Source: Streptomyces sp. NBC_00557 (GTDB lineage Bacteria; Actinomycetota; Actinomycetes; Streptomycetales; Streptomycetaceae). From it: a DNA stretch of 64,000 nt. The stretch covers positions 7,068,001 to 7,132,000 of the forward strand of contig NZ_CP107796.1 in NCBI RefSeq assembly GCF_036345995.1, read 5' to 3'. The position numbers and the translations under genes are program-made. This document shows, in pieces, positions 50,898 to 59,536 of this stretch (the stretch's first letter is position 1; the number at the start of each line of letters is the position of its first letter). The notes beneath the pieces are model-generated. The model was not told where the DNA came from, did no database searches, and saw only the letters and a list, made by a program, of their open reading frames with translations.

Positions 50898-52496
50898 TTG
50901 AGGGAGAACAGACCGAAGAGCCGCCTGATGGCGCTCGGTTCGGCCGGAGCACTCGTCACCGCCACCCTGGTCGCCGGTGCCGTCTCGGCGCCCGCGGCCA
51001 CCGCCGCCGGCCGGCCGGCGGCGGACCGGGAGGCCAAGGGCGCCGATGTAGCCGCCGCCCGCGCCGCCAAGGCCGGCATCGACTGGCAGGACTGCCCGGC
51101 CGACTGGGGGCTGGCCAAGCCCATCCAGTGCGGCTGGGTCAGCGTGCCCGTCGACTACGCCCACCCGTACGGCAAGCAGATCAAGCTCGCCGTCGACCGT
51201 ATCGGCAACACGGGGACCAAGGAGGAGCGTCAGGGCGCGCTCGTCTACAACCCCGGCGGCCCCGGCGGCTCCGGGCTGCGCTTCCCGACGCGCGTCATCA
51301 ACAAGAACCCCGTCTGGGCGAACGCCGCCAAGGCCTACGACTTCGTGGGCTTCGACCCGCGCGGCGTCGGCCACTCCGCGCCCATCTCCTGCGAGGACCC
51401 GCAGGAGTTCGTGAAGGCGCCGAAGATGGACCCGGTGCCGGACACCGAGGCGGACAAGCTCGCGCAGCGCAAGCTGGCCCACGAGTACGCCGACGGCTGC
51501 CTGGAGCGCACCGGGCGCGCCATGCTCCAGCAGATGACCACGCCGAACACGGCCCGGGACCTGGATGTCATCCGTGCCGCCCTGGGCGAGAAGAAGCTCA
51601 ACTACCTGGGCGTCTCCTACGGCACCTACCTCGGCGCGGTCTACGGCACCCTCTTCCCGGGCCACCTGCGCCGCATGATCGTGGACAGCGTGGTCAACCC
51701 GGACCGCGACAACATCTGGTACCAGGCCAACCTGAACCAGGACGTCGCCTTCGAGGGCCGCTGGAAGGACTGGGAGGACTGGGTCGCCGAGAACGACGCC
51801 GCCTTCCACCTCGGCACCACCCGCGACGCCGTCCAGGCCAAGTGGCTCCAGCTGCGCGCCACCGCCAAGAAGAACCCCATCGGCGGAGTCGTCGGCCCGG
51901 CCGAGCTGATCTCCTTCTTCCAGAGCGCGCCCTACTACGACTCCTCCTGGGTGCCCGTCGCCACGGTGTTCAGCAAGTACGTCGCCGGTGACACCCAGGC
52001 ACTGGTCGACGCCGCCGCCCCCGACATGTCCGACACGGCGGGCAACACCTCCGCCGAGAACGGCAACGCCGTCTACACGGCCGTCGAGTGCACCGACGCC
52101 AAGTGGCCCACCAGCTGGAAGACCTGGGACCGGGACAACACCCGGCTCAACGCGCAGTACCCGTTCATGACCTGGGCGAACGCCTGGATGAACCTGCCGT
52201 GCGCCACCTGGCCGGTCAAACAGCAGAACCCGGTCGAGGTCAGGACCGGCAAGGGCCTGCCGCAGGTGCTGATCGTGCAGTCCACCCGGGACGCCGCCAC
52301 CCCGTACGAGGGCGCCGTCGAACTGCACAAGCGGTTCCAGGGCTCCCGTCTGATCACCGAGAAGGACGCGGGCTCCCACGGTGTGACGGGCCTGGTCAAC
52401 CCCTGCATCAACCAGCGCGTCGACGCCTACCTGATCGACGGCAGGCTGGACGGCGCGGACGTGACCTGCACCCCGCACGCCACGCCCAAGCCGTGA
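50898..52496 (+). CDS. Secreted tripeptidyl aminopeptidase (S33, alpha/beta hydrolase)
   Basis: 532 residues from TTG 50898, preceded by GGGGGAGGGG. A Sec signal peptide: Arg/Lys start, hydrophobic SAGALVTATLVAGAVSA, APAATAAG cleavage region near residue 36. The peptidase domain has GALVYNPGGPGGSGLRF (oxyanion region), FVGFDPRGVGHS, nucleophile GVSYGTYLG with Ser near residue 239, and the C-terminal TAP-like region with ESTRD-type QSTRDAATPYEGA and His in GSHGVTG. Matches the Streptomyces Tap family, which removes N-terminal tripeptides from secreted proteins. Confidence 0.94.
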   Translation: MRENRPKSRLMALGSAGALVTATLVAGAVSAPAATAAGRPAADREAKGADVAAARAAKAGIDWQDCPADWGLAKPIQCGWVSVPVDYAHPYGKQIKLAVDRIGNTGTKEERQGALVYNPGGPGGSGLRFPTRVINKNPVWANAAKAYDFVGFDPRGVGHSAPISCEDPQEFVKAPKMDPVPDTEADKLAQRKLAHEYADGCLERTGRAMLQQMTTPNTARDLDVIRAALGEKKLNYLGVSYGTYLGAVYGTLFPGHLRRMIVDSVVNPDRDNIWYQANLNQDVAFEGRWKDWEDWVAENDAAFHLGTTRDAVQAKWLQLRATAKKNPIGGVVGPAELISFFQSAPYYDSSWVPVATVFSKYVAGDTQALVDAAAPDMSDTAGNTSAENGNAVYTAVECTDAKWPTSWKTWDRDNTRLNAQYPFMTWANAWMNLPCATWPVKQQNPVEVRTGKGLPQVLIVQSTRDAATPYEGAVELHKRFQGSRLITEKDAGSHGVTGLVNPCINQRVDAYLIDGRLDGADVTCTPHATPKP

Positions 52497-52519
52497 CAAC
52501 CGTGTTCCCGCGGTGACGG

Positions 52520-52546
52520 GGGGCGGCCGGACACTCCGGCCGCCCC
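52520..52546. terminator. Strong hairpin between convergent peptidase and plsC
   Basis: GGGGCGGCCGGA (52520-52531) and TCCGGCCGCCCC (52535-52546) form a perfect 12-bp stem with a CAC loop, 23 bases after the peptidase stop and 14 before the plsC stop. It can serve both strands. Confidence 0.8.
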
Positions 52547-52559
52547 TCGTGCCGTGTGC

Positions 52560-53285
52560 TCAGCTGAGCGGCGCCCTGGGGAACCGGCGCTCCTTGACGC
52601 CGTTCTCCGCAGCCTGCCGCTCCTTGACGACGGCCGCGTACTCATCGACGTACTCCTGCTCGGACAGGGCCAGGATGGCGTACATGATCTCGTCCGTGAC
52701 CGCCCGCAGGATCGCCTTCTCCCCTTCCATCCCGGCATAGCGCGAGAAGTCGAGCGGCTTGCCGAAGCGGATGGTGACCGGGTGGATGTTCGGCACCACC
52801 TTCCCGGGCGGCTGGGCCTCGAAGGTGCCGATCATCGCGCACGGCACCACCGGCACGCCGGCCCGCAGCGCCATCACGGCCACACCGACCTTGCCCTTGT
52901 ACAGCCTGCCGTCGTGCGAACGGGTGCCCTCCGGATAGATCCCGAGCAGCTCGCCCCGGGCCAGCACCTTCAGGCCCTCCCGGATCGCGGCCTGGCCCGC
53001 CTCCTTGCCCGAGCGGTCCACCGGGATCTGCCCCGCGCTGCGGAAGAAGAACGCGGTGAGCCGGCCCTTGAGCCCCGGGCCGGTGAAGTACTCCGCCTTG
53101 GCGAGGAAGGTGATCCGGCGCCCCAGCACCGCCGGCATCAGGAAGTGGTCGGAGAAGGAGAGGTGGTTCCCGGCGACGATCGCGGGACCGGTGGCCGGCA
53201 CGTTCTCCAGGCCCTCGATCCGGGGCCGGAAGACCAGTCTCAGCACGGGGCCCAGCAGCACGTACTTGAGCAGGTAGTAGAACAC
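52560..53285 (-). CDS. plsC: 1-acylglycerol-3-phosphate O-acyltransferase
   Basis: 241 residues from GTG 53285. Acyltransferase motif I NHLSFSDHF (H-x4-D), motif II region VDRSGKEAG, motif III YPEGTRSHDG and motif IV VPVVPCAMIG. An N-terminal hydrophobic segment (FYYLLKYVLLGPVLRLVF) anchors it to the membrane. It makes phosphatidic acid in phospholipid or triacylglycerol synthesis. A monocistronic unit of normal length. Confidence 0.94.
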   Translation of the reverse strand: MFYYLLKYVLLGPVLRLVFRPRIEGLENVPATGPAIVAGNHLSFSDHFLMPAVLGRRITFLAKAEYFTGPGLKGRLTAFFFRSAGQIPVDRSGKEAGQAAIREGLKVLARGELLGIYPEGTRSHDGRLYKGKVGVAVMALRAGVPVVPCAMIGTFEAQPPGKVVPNIHPVTIRFGKPLDFSRYAGMEGEKAILRAVTDEIMYAILALSEQEYVDEYAAVVKERQAAENGVKERRFPRAPLS

Positions 53286-53489
53286 GGCTCGCTCCTCACT
53301 TCACCGGCTCCCCTCGGACCCGGCGGCTTGGCAGGTCGGTTCGCCGGTGGCGGGCGATCGGCCGATGTGCACCTGTCCTCATCTGTAGCCATGTTCGCTC
53401 ACCGTCATGCTGATCCCGCCGGCCGTGCGCGTCCCGGCGGCGAGGCATGGGCTTCGAAGGGAGCGGGCCGCCCGCACGACGTCGCACGA

Positions 53490-53880
53490 GGCCGGCGAAG
53501 GCACCGCGTCCGACACGGACTTGACGCCGCCGTGCGCGGTCAGCCCGCCGTCGACGGGGTCTCGGCGCCGGTGATGAAGGACTCGTCCGACAGGAGGAAG
53601 ACGACCAGCGAGGCCACCTCCTCGACGGTCCCGGTACGCCCGAGGGGGGTCTCGCGGATGCTGACTCCCGCAGCCCGGCGGCGAGTTCGGCCCACTCCCG
53701 CTCGCTGCCCACGTCGAGCCGGCGGCTGCCGGGCGCCTCGGTCACGTCGGTGGCGACGACAAGAGCGTCCTCCCGGGCGAGGGCCGCGCCCCGGCCGCGC
53801 ACCGCGCCGGTGACGACCACGACCTTGCCCCGCGCGCCGACCTCGAGTTGGAAGTCGGGCACGGCCGAGCCGGGGGACAC
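53490..53880 (-). pseudogene. Decayed short-chain dehydrogenase gene
   Basis: From GTG 53880 the frame reads VGARGKVVVVTGAVRGRG then VVATDVTEAPGSRRLDVGSEREWAELAAGLRE, the N-terminal NAD-binding part of an SDR (the TGxxxGxG loop lacks several residues). The central YxxxK region is missing. Then, in another frame, VSIRETPLGRTGTVEEVASLVVFLLSDESFITGAETP, followed after a further shift by VDGGLTAHGGVKSVSDAV, give the normal SDR C-terminus. So an internal deletion of roughly 130 codons plus at least two frame changes. It was probably a 3-alpha/20-beta-hydroxysteroid dehydrogenase-like SDR. Downstream 53286-53489 has nothing recognisable. Confidence 0.8.
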
Positions 53881-53956
53881 CGGGATCTCGAGTCGAAGGG
53901 CTCCTTGGCGACCAGCTGGTTCGTCTCGGCCGCGCTGCTGCCCCTGACCCGTCGGG

Positions 53957-56410
53957 TCAGGCCCGAGGCTCCGTGAGGGACTGCTCGGCCCAGATGACCT
54001 TGCCGCCGGGGACGAAGCGGGTGCCCCAGCGCTCGGAGAACTGGGAGACCAGCAGCAGTCCGCGGCCGCCCTCGTCGGTGGCGCGCGGATGGCGCAGATG
54101 GGGTGCGGTGGCGCTGCCGTCCGAGACCTCGCAGGTCAGCGTCCGGCCCCGGATCAGCCGGAGCCGGAGCGGGGTCTCCGCGTGCCGGATGGCGTTGGTG
54201 ACCAGCTCGCTCACGACCAGCTCGGTGGTGAACGCCAGATCCTCCAGCCCCCATTCGGTCAGCTGCCGGGCGGCCAGCTTGCGGGCGTCGGCGACCACGG
54301 ACGGGTCGGAGGACAGTTCCCAGTCCGCGACCTGGTCGGCGCCCAGCAGCCTGGTGCGGGCCATCAGGAGGGCCGCGTCGTCGTGGGGCCGGTTCGGGAC
54401 CAGCGCGTCGACCACGGCCCGGCAGCACAGGTCGAGCGTGGCGGCGGGCTGCTCCAGCGCGACGCGCAGCCGTTCGCGGTTCGCGGCGTCGGCGCCGTCC
54501 CCGTGGACGAGCAGCCCGTCGGTGTACAGGGCCAGCTCGCTGCCCTCGGCCAGCACCATCTCGACCGCCTCGTACGGCGGACCGCCCGCGCCGAGCGGCG
54601 GACCCAGCGGCAGGTCGACGAGGCCGGCGGTGCCGCCGGGCAGGACGACGGCGGGCGCGGGATTCCCCGCCGTCGCCATCGTGCACCGCCCGTCGACCGG
54701 GTCGTAGACGACGTACACGCACCCGGACCCCACCGCCTGGATGCCGGCCGCCGAGGAGCCCTCGGGCCCCACGCCCTCCTCCCGGGCCATCCGCCCCACC
54801 AGGTCGTCGAGGTGGGCGAGCACCTCCTCGGGCGACAGATCGAGCGCCGCGAGCGTGTGCACGGCGGTGCGCAGCCGCCCCATGGCCGCCACGGCGTCGA
54901 TCCCGTGCCCCGGCACCTCGCCCACCACCAGCGCCACCCGGGCGCCGGACAGCGGGATCAGGTCGTACCAGTCGCCGCCCAGGCCGGTCAGTTCGTCGGC
55001 CGGCCGGTAGCAGGCGGCCACCTGCACCGCGTCCTGCTCGGGCAGCCGGCGCGGCAGCAGACTGCGCTGCAGGACGAGCGCCGCGTCCCGCTCGCGGGTG
55101 TAGCGCCGGGCGTTGTCCACGCAGACCGCCGCCCGGGACACCAGGTCCTCGGCGAGACTCAGGTCGTCGGCGTCGAAGGGCTCCTCGCGGTGGCGCCGGT
55201 AGAAGCTGGTGACGCCCATGGTGACGCCCCGGGCGCGGACGGGCACGATCATCGCGCTGTGCAGACCCAGGTCCCCGAAGGTCGCCCCCTTGCCGCCGGG
55301 GATGTCCGTCGCCCAGGCCCTGGCCCGCGGGTCGAGCCGTTCGGCACGCCAGGGCCGGCCCGTGGTCAGACTGCGGATCGGAGGCGACCCGGCGCGATAG
55401 GTGGACACCCCGCCGATCTCGACCACGGCCTCCGGGACCCCGGGGTTCACCGACTGGTGCCCGGCCCGCCGCAACGGCACCACCTGGTCCGACGCGTCCA
55501 GCGACTCGGGCTCCGCGCCCCGCAGTACGGAGTCCAGCAGGTCCACGCTGACGAAGTCGGCGAAGTCCTGCACGGCGACGTCGGCCAGTTCCTGCGCGGT
55601 CCGCACGATGTCCAGGCTGCGGCCGATCTGCTCACCGGCCCGGTCCAGCAGGGCCAGCCGCTGCCGGGCGCGGTGCCTGTCGGTGATGTCGACCACCGTG
55701 TAGTACACGCCCATCGGCCGGCCCCGGTCGTCGTCGAGGCGGGTGAACGACATCATGTGCGCCGTCTCCCGGTGCGGTGCGGACCGCACCTGGCCCACGT
55801 GCTCGTACCCCACCACCGGCTCGCCGGTGCGCAGCACGCGCCGCATCTGCGCCTCGATGCCCGCGGTGTCGATGCCCGGCTGGATCTCGGCCATCCTGCG
55901 TCCCAGCCGCTCGCGCGGGGAACCCCCGCCGTACCGCTCCAGGGCCACGTTCGACCACACGCAGCGCAGATCGGTGTCCACGATCGCGATACCGATAGGG
56001 GAGCCGGCCACCATCTGCTCCAGCACCGCACGGCTCATGTCCCAGCCGCGCGCCCCTTCCGCGTCGGAGACGAGAACCAGCCACTGCGCGGCGCCGCCGG
56101 CTTCCCTCGCCGGGGTGATCCGCACCATCACCGGGACCGGCTGCCCGTCCCTGCGCCGGGCGGTCAGCAGCCCCGCCCAGCCCCCGTCCCTGCGGCACCG
56201 CTCGGCCAGCTCGGGCGCCCGCGCGGCGTCGTCGGCGGACAGCAGACCGGTCGCCTTGGTGCCCACCACTTCGGCGGCGGGGTATCCCAGCAGATGCTGG
56301 GCGCCCCGCGTCCAGCTCGTCACCACACCCTGGGCGTCGAGCAGAAGAGGGGCGGCGTCGGCGACGTCGAACCGCCGCCGGGCGGCGTCCTGGTCCTCGT
56401 CAGTGCTCAC
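53957..56410 (-). CDS. PAS-PAS-GAF-SpoIIE phosphatase with C-terminal ATPase domain
   Basis: 817 residues from GTG 56410 (AGAGAGG upstream). Order: PAS (about 15-110), PAS (125-245), GAF (about 270-430), SpoIIE-type PP2C (450-660) and HATPase_c (690-810; VVSELVTNAIRHAETP, DEGGRGLLLVSQFSERWG). Phosphatase metal motifs: GGDWYD (about 480), VGEVPGHG (about 496), LYTDGL and PHDDAALL. The usual VGDVxGHG aspartate is Glu here. Such proteins act in sigma-factor partner switching: the phosphatase on an anti-anti-sigma factor and the kinase-like domain as anti-sigma. No sigma factor is adjacent. Confidence 0.93.
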   Translation of the reverse strand: MSTDEDQDAARRRFDVADAAPLLLDAQGVVTSWTRGAQHLLGYPAAEVVGTKATGLLSADDAARAPELAERCRRDGGWAGLLTARRRDGQPVPVMVRITPAREAGGAAQWLVLVSDAEGARGWDMSRAVLEQMVAGSPIGIAIVDTDLRCVWSNVALERYGGGSPRERLGRRMAEIQPGIDTAGIEAQMRRVLRTGEPVVGYEHVGQVRSAPHRETAHMMSFTRLDDDRGRPMGVYYTVVDITDRHRARQRLALLDRAGEQIGRSLDIVRTAQELADVAVQDFADFVSVDLLDSVLRGAEPESLDASDQVVPLRRAGHQSVNPGVPEAVVEIGGVSTYRAGSPPIRSLTTGRPWRAERLDPRARAWATDIPGGKGATFGDLGLHSAMIVPVRARGVTMGVTSFYRRHREEPFDADDLSLAEDLVSRAAVCVDNARRYTRERDAALVLQRSLLPRRLPEQDAVQVAACYRPADELTGLGGDWYDLIPLSGARVALVVGEVPGHGIDAVAAMGRLRTAVHTLAALDLSPEEVLAHLDDLVGRMAREEGVGPEGSSAAGIQAVGSGCVYVVYDPVDGRCTMATAGNPAPAVVLPGGTAGLVDLPLGPPLGAGGPPYEAVEMVLAEGSELALYTDGLLVHGDGADAANRERLRVALEQPAATLDLCCRAVVDALVPNRPHDDAALLMARTRLLGADQVADWELSSDPSVVADARKLAARQLTEWGLEDLAFTTELVVSELVTNAIRHAETPLRLRLIRGRTLTCEVSDGSATAPHLRHPRATDEGGRGLLLVSQFSERWGTRFVPGGKVIWAEQSLTEPRA

Positions 56411-56578
56411 GGCCGGCCTCTCTGTAGCTGAGAGTGGTCTACCCCCTCGTGGCTCAATCTTCACCCTTCGGGCATCGGGCCGGAGACGCAAACGGGCCGG
56501 GGGGCGGCCTGCGGCCACCCCCCTGGGTCACGAACCCGTTCCTTCGGGCGTCACACCCCTGGCGTCACGCTCCCCGCG

Positions 56579-57799
56579 TCACGAGACGAGGACCTTCTCC
56601 AGCGCAGCCAGCGCGGAGCGCAGCTCGTCCGCCGTGATGGTCAGCGGGGGCGCCAGCCGGATCGTGGAACCGTGGGTGTCCTTCACCAGGACCCCCTCCC
56701 GCATCAGCCGCTCGCTGATCTCGCGGCCGGTGCCGATCGCCGGGTCGACGTCGACGCCGGCCCACAGGCCGCGCGAGCGGAAGCCGACCACGCCCTTGCC
56801 GACCAGCTCGGTCAGCCCGTCCCGCAGGACCACGCCCAGCTCGGCGGCGCGCCGCTGGAACTCGCCGGTCTGCAGCAGCTCGACCACGGCCGTGCCGACC
56901 GCGGCCGCGAGCGGGTTGCCGCCGAAGGTCGAGCCGTGCTCGCCGGGGTGCAGCACACCCAGCACCTCGCGCCGGGCCACCACCGCCGACACCGGCACGA
57001 TCCCGCCGCCGAGCGCCTTGCCCAGCAGCAGCACGTCCGGGACGACGTCCTCGTGCTCGACGGCGAAGGTGCGGCCCGTGCGGCCGAGGCCCGACTGGAT
57101 CTCGTCCGCGACGAACAGACAGCCCTTGCGGCGGGTCAGCTCCCGCACCCCGGCGAGATAGCCCTCGCTCGGGATGATCACGCCCGCCTCGCCCTGGATG
57201 GGCTCGATCAGCACGGCCGCCGTCGTGTCGTCGACGGCCTCCTCCAGCGCGGCCAGGTCGTCGTACGGCACGATCCTGAACCCGGGCGTGAACGGCCCGA
57301 AGCCCGTGCGGGCCGTCTCGTCGGTGGAGAAGCTGACGATGGTCGTCGTACGGCCGTGGAAGTTCTCCGCGGCGACCACGATCGTCGCCCGGTCGGCGGG
57401 GACGCCCTTGACGTCGTACGCCCACTTGCGGGCCACCTTGATGCCGCTCTCCACCGCCTCCGCGCCGGTGTTCATCGGCAGCACCATGTCGAGGCCGGTC
57501 AGCCCCGCGAGCCGCTCGGCGAACAGGGCCAGCCGGTCGTTGTGGAAGGCCCGGGAGGTCAGCGTCAGCTGGTCGAGCTGGCGGTGGGCGGCCTCGATCA
57601 GCGCGGGGTGCCGGTGGCCGAAGTTCAGGGCCGAGTACCCGGCGAGCATGTCGAGGTAGCGGCGGCCCTCGACGTCCTCCACCCAGGTGCCCTCCGCGCG
57701 TGCCACCACCACCGGGAGCGGGTGGTAGTTGTGCGCGAGGACCGGCTCCTCGGCGCGGATCAGGTCGTCGGAGGTGCGGGTGCGCGCGGGTGCGGTCAT
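56579..57799 (-). CDS. rocD: Ornithine aminotransferase
   Basis: 406 residues from ATG 57799 (AGGAGA upstream). Class III aminotransferase: YLDMLAGYSALNFGHRHP (OAT hallmark), NTGAEAVESGIKVARKWAY, FHGRTTTIVSFS, EPIQGEAGVIIP, CLFVADEIQSGLGRTG and the PLP lysine in LLGKALGGGIVPVSAV. It converts ornithine and 2-oxoglutarate to glutamate semialdehyde. The start overlaps the stop of the upstream amidino-hydrolase (ATGA), so the two act in sequence. Confidence 0.96.
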   Translation of the reverse strand: MTAPARTRTSDDLIRAEEPVLAHNYHPLPVVVARAEGTWVEDVEGRRYLDMLAGYSALNFGHRHPALIEAAHRQLDQLTLTSRAFHNDRLALFAERLAGLTGLDMVLPMNTGAEAVESGIKVARKWAYDVKGVPADRATIVVAAENFHGRTTTIVSFSTDETARTGFGPFTPGFRIVPYDDLAALEEAVDDTTAAVLIEPIQGEAGVIIPSEGYLAGVRELTRRKGCLFVADEIQSGLGRTGRTFAVEHEDVVPDVLLLGKALGGGIVPVSAVVARREVLGVLHPGEHGSTFGGNPLAAAVGTAVVELLQTGEFQRRAAELGVVLRDGLTELVGKGVVGFRSRGLWAGVDVDPAIGTGREISERLMREGVLVKDTHGSTIRLAPPLTITADELRSALAALEKVLVS

Positions 57800-58608
57800 G
57801 TACGGATCTCCTGGGTGCAGCACTTGATGCCGCCGCCGGCCTTGTGGAACTCGGACAGGTCGACGGGGACGGGGGTGTAACCGTGGCCGGCGAGGCGTTC
57901 GGCGAGCGCCTCGGCCTGGGGGGCGATGAAGACGTTACGGCCGTCGGAGACGGAGTTCAGGCCGAACGCCATCGCGTCCTCGCGGGTGGCGAGCACCGCC
58001 TCCGGGTACAGGCGGCGCAGCACCTCGCGGCTGCCGGGCGAGAACGCCTCGGGGTAGTAGCAGATGTTGTCGTCGTCGAGGACGAACAGCGCCGTGTCCA
58101 GGTGGTAGAAGTACGGGTCCACCAGGGTCAGGCCGATCACCGGGTGGCCCAGGAACTCCTGCGCCTCCCGGTGCGCCGCGCGGCTGGTGCGGAACCCGGT
58201 GCCGGCGAGCACGTACCGGCCCGTCCACACCAGGTCGCCCTCGCCCTCGCTCACCGACTCCGGGCGGTACACGTCGTAGCCCGCCGTCTTGAACCAGGTG
58301 TCGTAGTGCAGCGACTCCGGGCGCCGCTCCGGCGCGTGGAACAGCGAGCCGAAGACCCGGCCGCCGACCGTGAACGCCGCGTTGGCCGCGAAGACCATGT
58401 CGGGCAGGCCGGGCACCGGTTCGACCGACTCGACGGTGTGCCCATGGGCGCGGTAGGCGCTGATCAGCGCGCGCCACTGCTCCTGGGCGAGATCGACGTC
58501 GACGGGCCGGTCGGGGTTCATCCAGGGATTGATCGCGTACTGCACGGCGAAGTGTCTGGGTTCGCAGACGAGAAAGCGCCGAGGACGCTGAACACGGCTT
58601 TCGGACAC
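57796..58608 (-). CDS. Dimethylargininase / arginine dihydrolase-like amidinohydrolase
   Basis: 270 residues from GTG 58608 with GGAGGAAA upstream. Guanidino-modifying (DDAH/ADI) superfamily: LPDMVFAANAAF, SEGEGDLVWTGRYVLAGTGFRTS, VDPYFYHLDTALFVL with catalytic His, and GGGIKCCTQE with catalytic Cys near 263-264. DDAH and arginine deiminase carry Asp in the first motif, whereas here it is Asn76 (FAANAAF), as recalled for ArgZ/AgrE arginine dihydrolases that release ornithine directly. The coupled rocD gene needs ornithine, which favours that reading. It is annotated by similarity as dimethylargininase in relatives. Confidence 0.85.
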   Translation of the reverse strand: MSESRVQRPRRFLVCEPRHFAVQYAINPWMNPDRPVDVDLAQEQWRALISAYRAHGHTVESVEPVPGLPDMVFAANAAFTVGGRVFGSLFHAPERRPESLHYDTWFKTAGYDVYRPESVSEGEGDLVWTGRYVLAGTGFRTSRAAHREAQEFLGHPVIGLTLVDPYFYHLDTALFVLDDDNICYYPEAFSPGSREVLRRLYPEAVLATREDAMAFGLNSVSDGRNVFIAPQAEALAERLAGHGYTPVPVDLSEFHKAGGGIKCCTQEIRT

Positions 58609-58651
58609 AGAGGGTTTCCTCCGCTTGCGGGGTGTCACTGGGGTGCTCACC

Positions 58652-58681
58652 ACGGTAGGAACCCAGGGGCAGGCCCGACAA
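58652..58681 (-). promoter_or_regulatory. Promoter of the amidinohydrolase-rocD operon
   Basis: On the minus strand TTGTCG (58681-58676), 18-base spacer, TACCGT (58657-58652), about 43 bases before the GTG start. The repeated operators at 58691-58749 lie directly upstream of the -35, the position of an activator. Confidence 0.55.
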
Positions 58682-58690
58682 GCGAGAAAA

Positions 58691-58749
58691 GCTGCGCAGA
58701 TGCGCAGCATCGCTGCGTTCTTCGAGGGGTGCGCGCAGCGTTGCTGCGC
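58691..58749. promoter_or_regulatory. Cluster of GCTGCGCA inverted repeats, likely Lrp operators
   Basis: GCTGCGCA-GA-TGCGCAGC (58691-58708), GCGCAGC-GTT-GCTGCGC (58733-58749), and between them CGCTGCG (58711-58717) pairing with CGCAGCG (58734-58740). Multiple phased copies of one short palindrome upstream of a promoter and just after an Lrp gene fit cooperative Lrp/AsnC binding. Confidence 0.65.
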
Positions 58750-58759
58750 ATGCTCCAGG

Positions 58760-59245
58760 TCACTCCGGTGCGGCGTGGGTCGCCCCCGCTTCCGGGCTTT
58801 CCGGGAGGAGATGGGACAGCACCATCACGCTGATCGTCTTCCGGATGAACGGCTCGACCCGGATCCGCTCCAGCACCTCCTCGAAGTGCTCCACGTCCCG
58901 CGCTCGCACGTGCAGCAGGGCGTCCGCGCCGCCGGTCACGGTCATGGCCGCCGTGATCTCCGGATGGTTGCGCACGACCTCCGCGAGGCGGCGGGGCGGG
59001 GCCGCGCCCTCGCAGTACACCTCGACGTACGCCTCCGTGCGCCAGCCGAGCGCCGAGGGCTTGACCGTCGCCGTGAACCCGGTGATCACCCCGGTCTCCC
59101 GCAGCCGGTCCACGCGCCGTTTGACCGCGGTCGCGGACAGCCCGATCCCCGCGCCGATCTCGGCGAAGCTGGTCCGGGCGTTCGCCATCAGCGCCGTGAT
59201 GATCCTGCGGTCGAGCTCGTCGAACGAGGGCGTCCTGCTGTTCAT
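58760..59245 (-). CDS. Lrp/AsnC family regulator of the arginine/ornithine operon
   Basis: 161 residues from ATG 59245 (MNSRTPSFDELDRRIITALM). Winged HTH: ARTSFAEIGAGIGLSATAVKRRVDRLRETGVITGF; RAM domain: HPEITAAMTVTGGADALLHVRARDVEHFEEVL. It lies immediately upstream of and codirectional with the amidinohydrolase-rocD genes, separated by the operator cluster. Ligand likely arginine or ornithine by context (inference). Confidence 0.92.
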   Translation of the reverse strand: MNSRTPSFDELDRRIITALMANARTSFAEIGAGIGLSATAVKRRVDRLRETGVITGFTATVKPSALGWRTEAYVEVYCEGAAPPRRLAEVVRNHPEITAAMTVTGGADALLHVRARDVEHFEEVLERIRVEPFIRKTISVMVLSHLLPESPEAGATHAAPE

Positions 59246-59277
59246 GCGGGCACTGTAGTCAGCCCGCCACAGCGGTC

Positions 59278-59445
59278 TCAGGACTGGGTGACGACCATGG
59301 CGAGCGTCAGCAGTCCCAGGACGACCCATCCGAACCACAGCCAGCCGTTGCTGCCGAGCGCGACCGTGTAGGCGGTCACGACGACGAGCCCGCCGACCGT
59401 GAGGGCCCCCATCGCCTTGGTGGAACCGTTCGTGGAACCGGGCAT
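59278..59445 (-). CDS. Small membrane protein
   Basis: 55 residues from ATG 59445 with GAGGAGGG upstream. A short Ser/Thr/Asn head (PGSTNGSTKAMG) is followed by two hydrophobic helices (ALTVGGLVVVTAYTVAL and WLWFGWVVLGLLTLAMVV). No known family. Downstream of ctaG on the same strand with a 91-base gap; possibly a respiratory accessory peptide, by location only. Confidence 0.75.
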   Translation of the reverse strand: MPGSTNGSTKAMGALTVGGLVVVTAYTVALGSNGWLWFGWVVLGLLTLAMVVTQS

Positions 59446-59536
59446 CACGGCACCCTCCTCATGGTCTGTCCATGACCATGGTGCCCCGGTTTCCGCCCGG
59501 AGGGCACGGCTCCGCCGCAACCCTTCGGCCTCCGGC

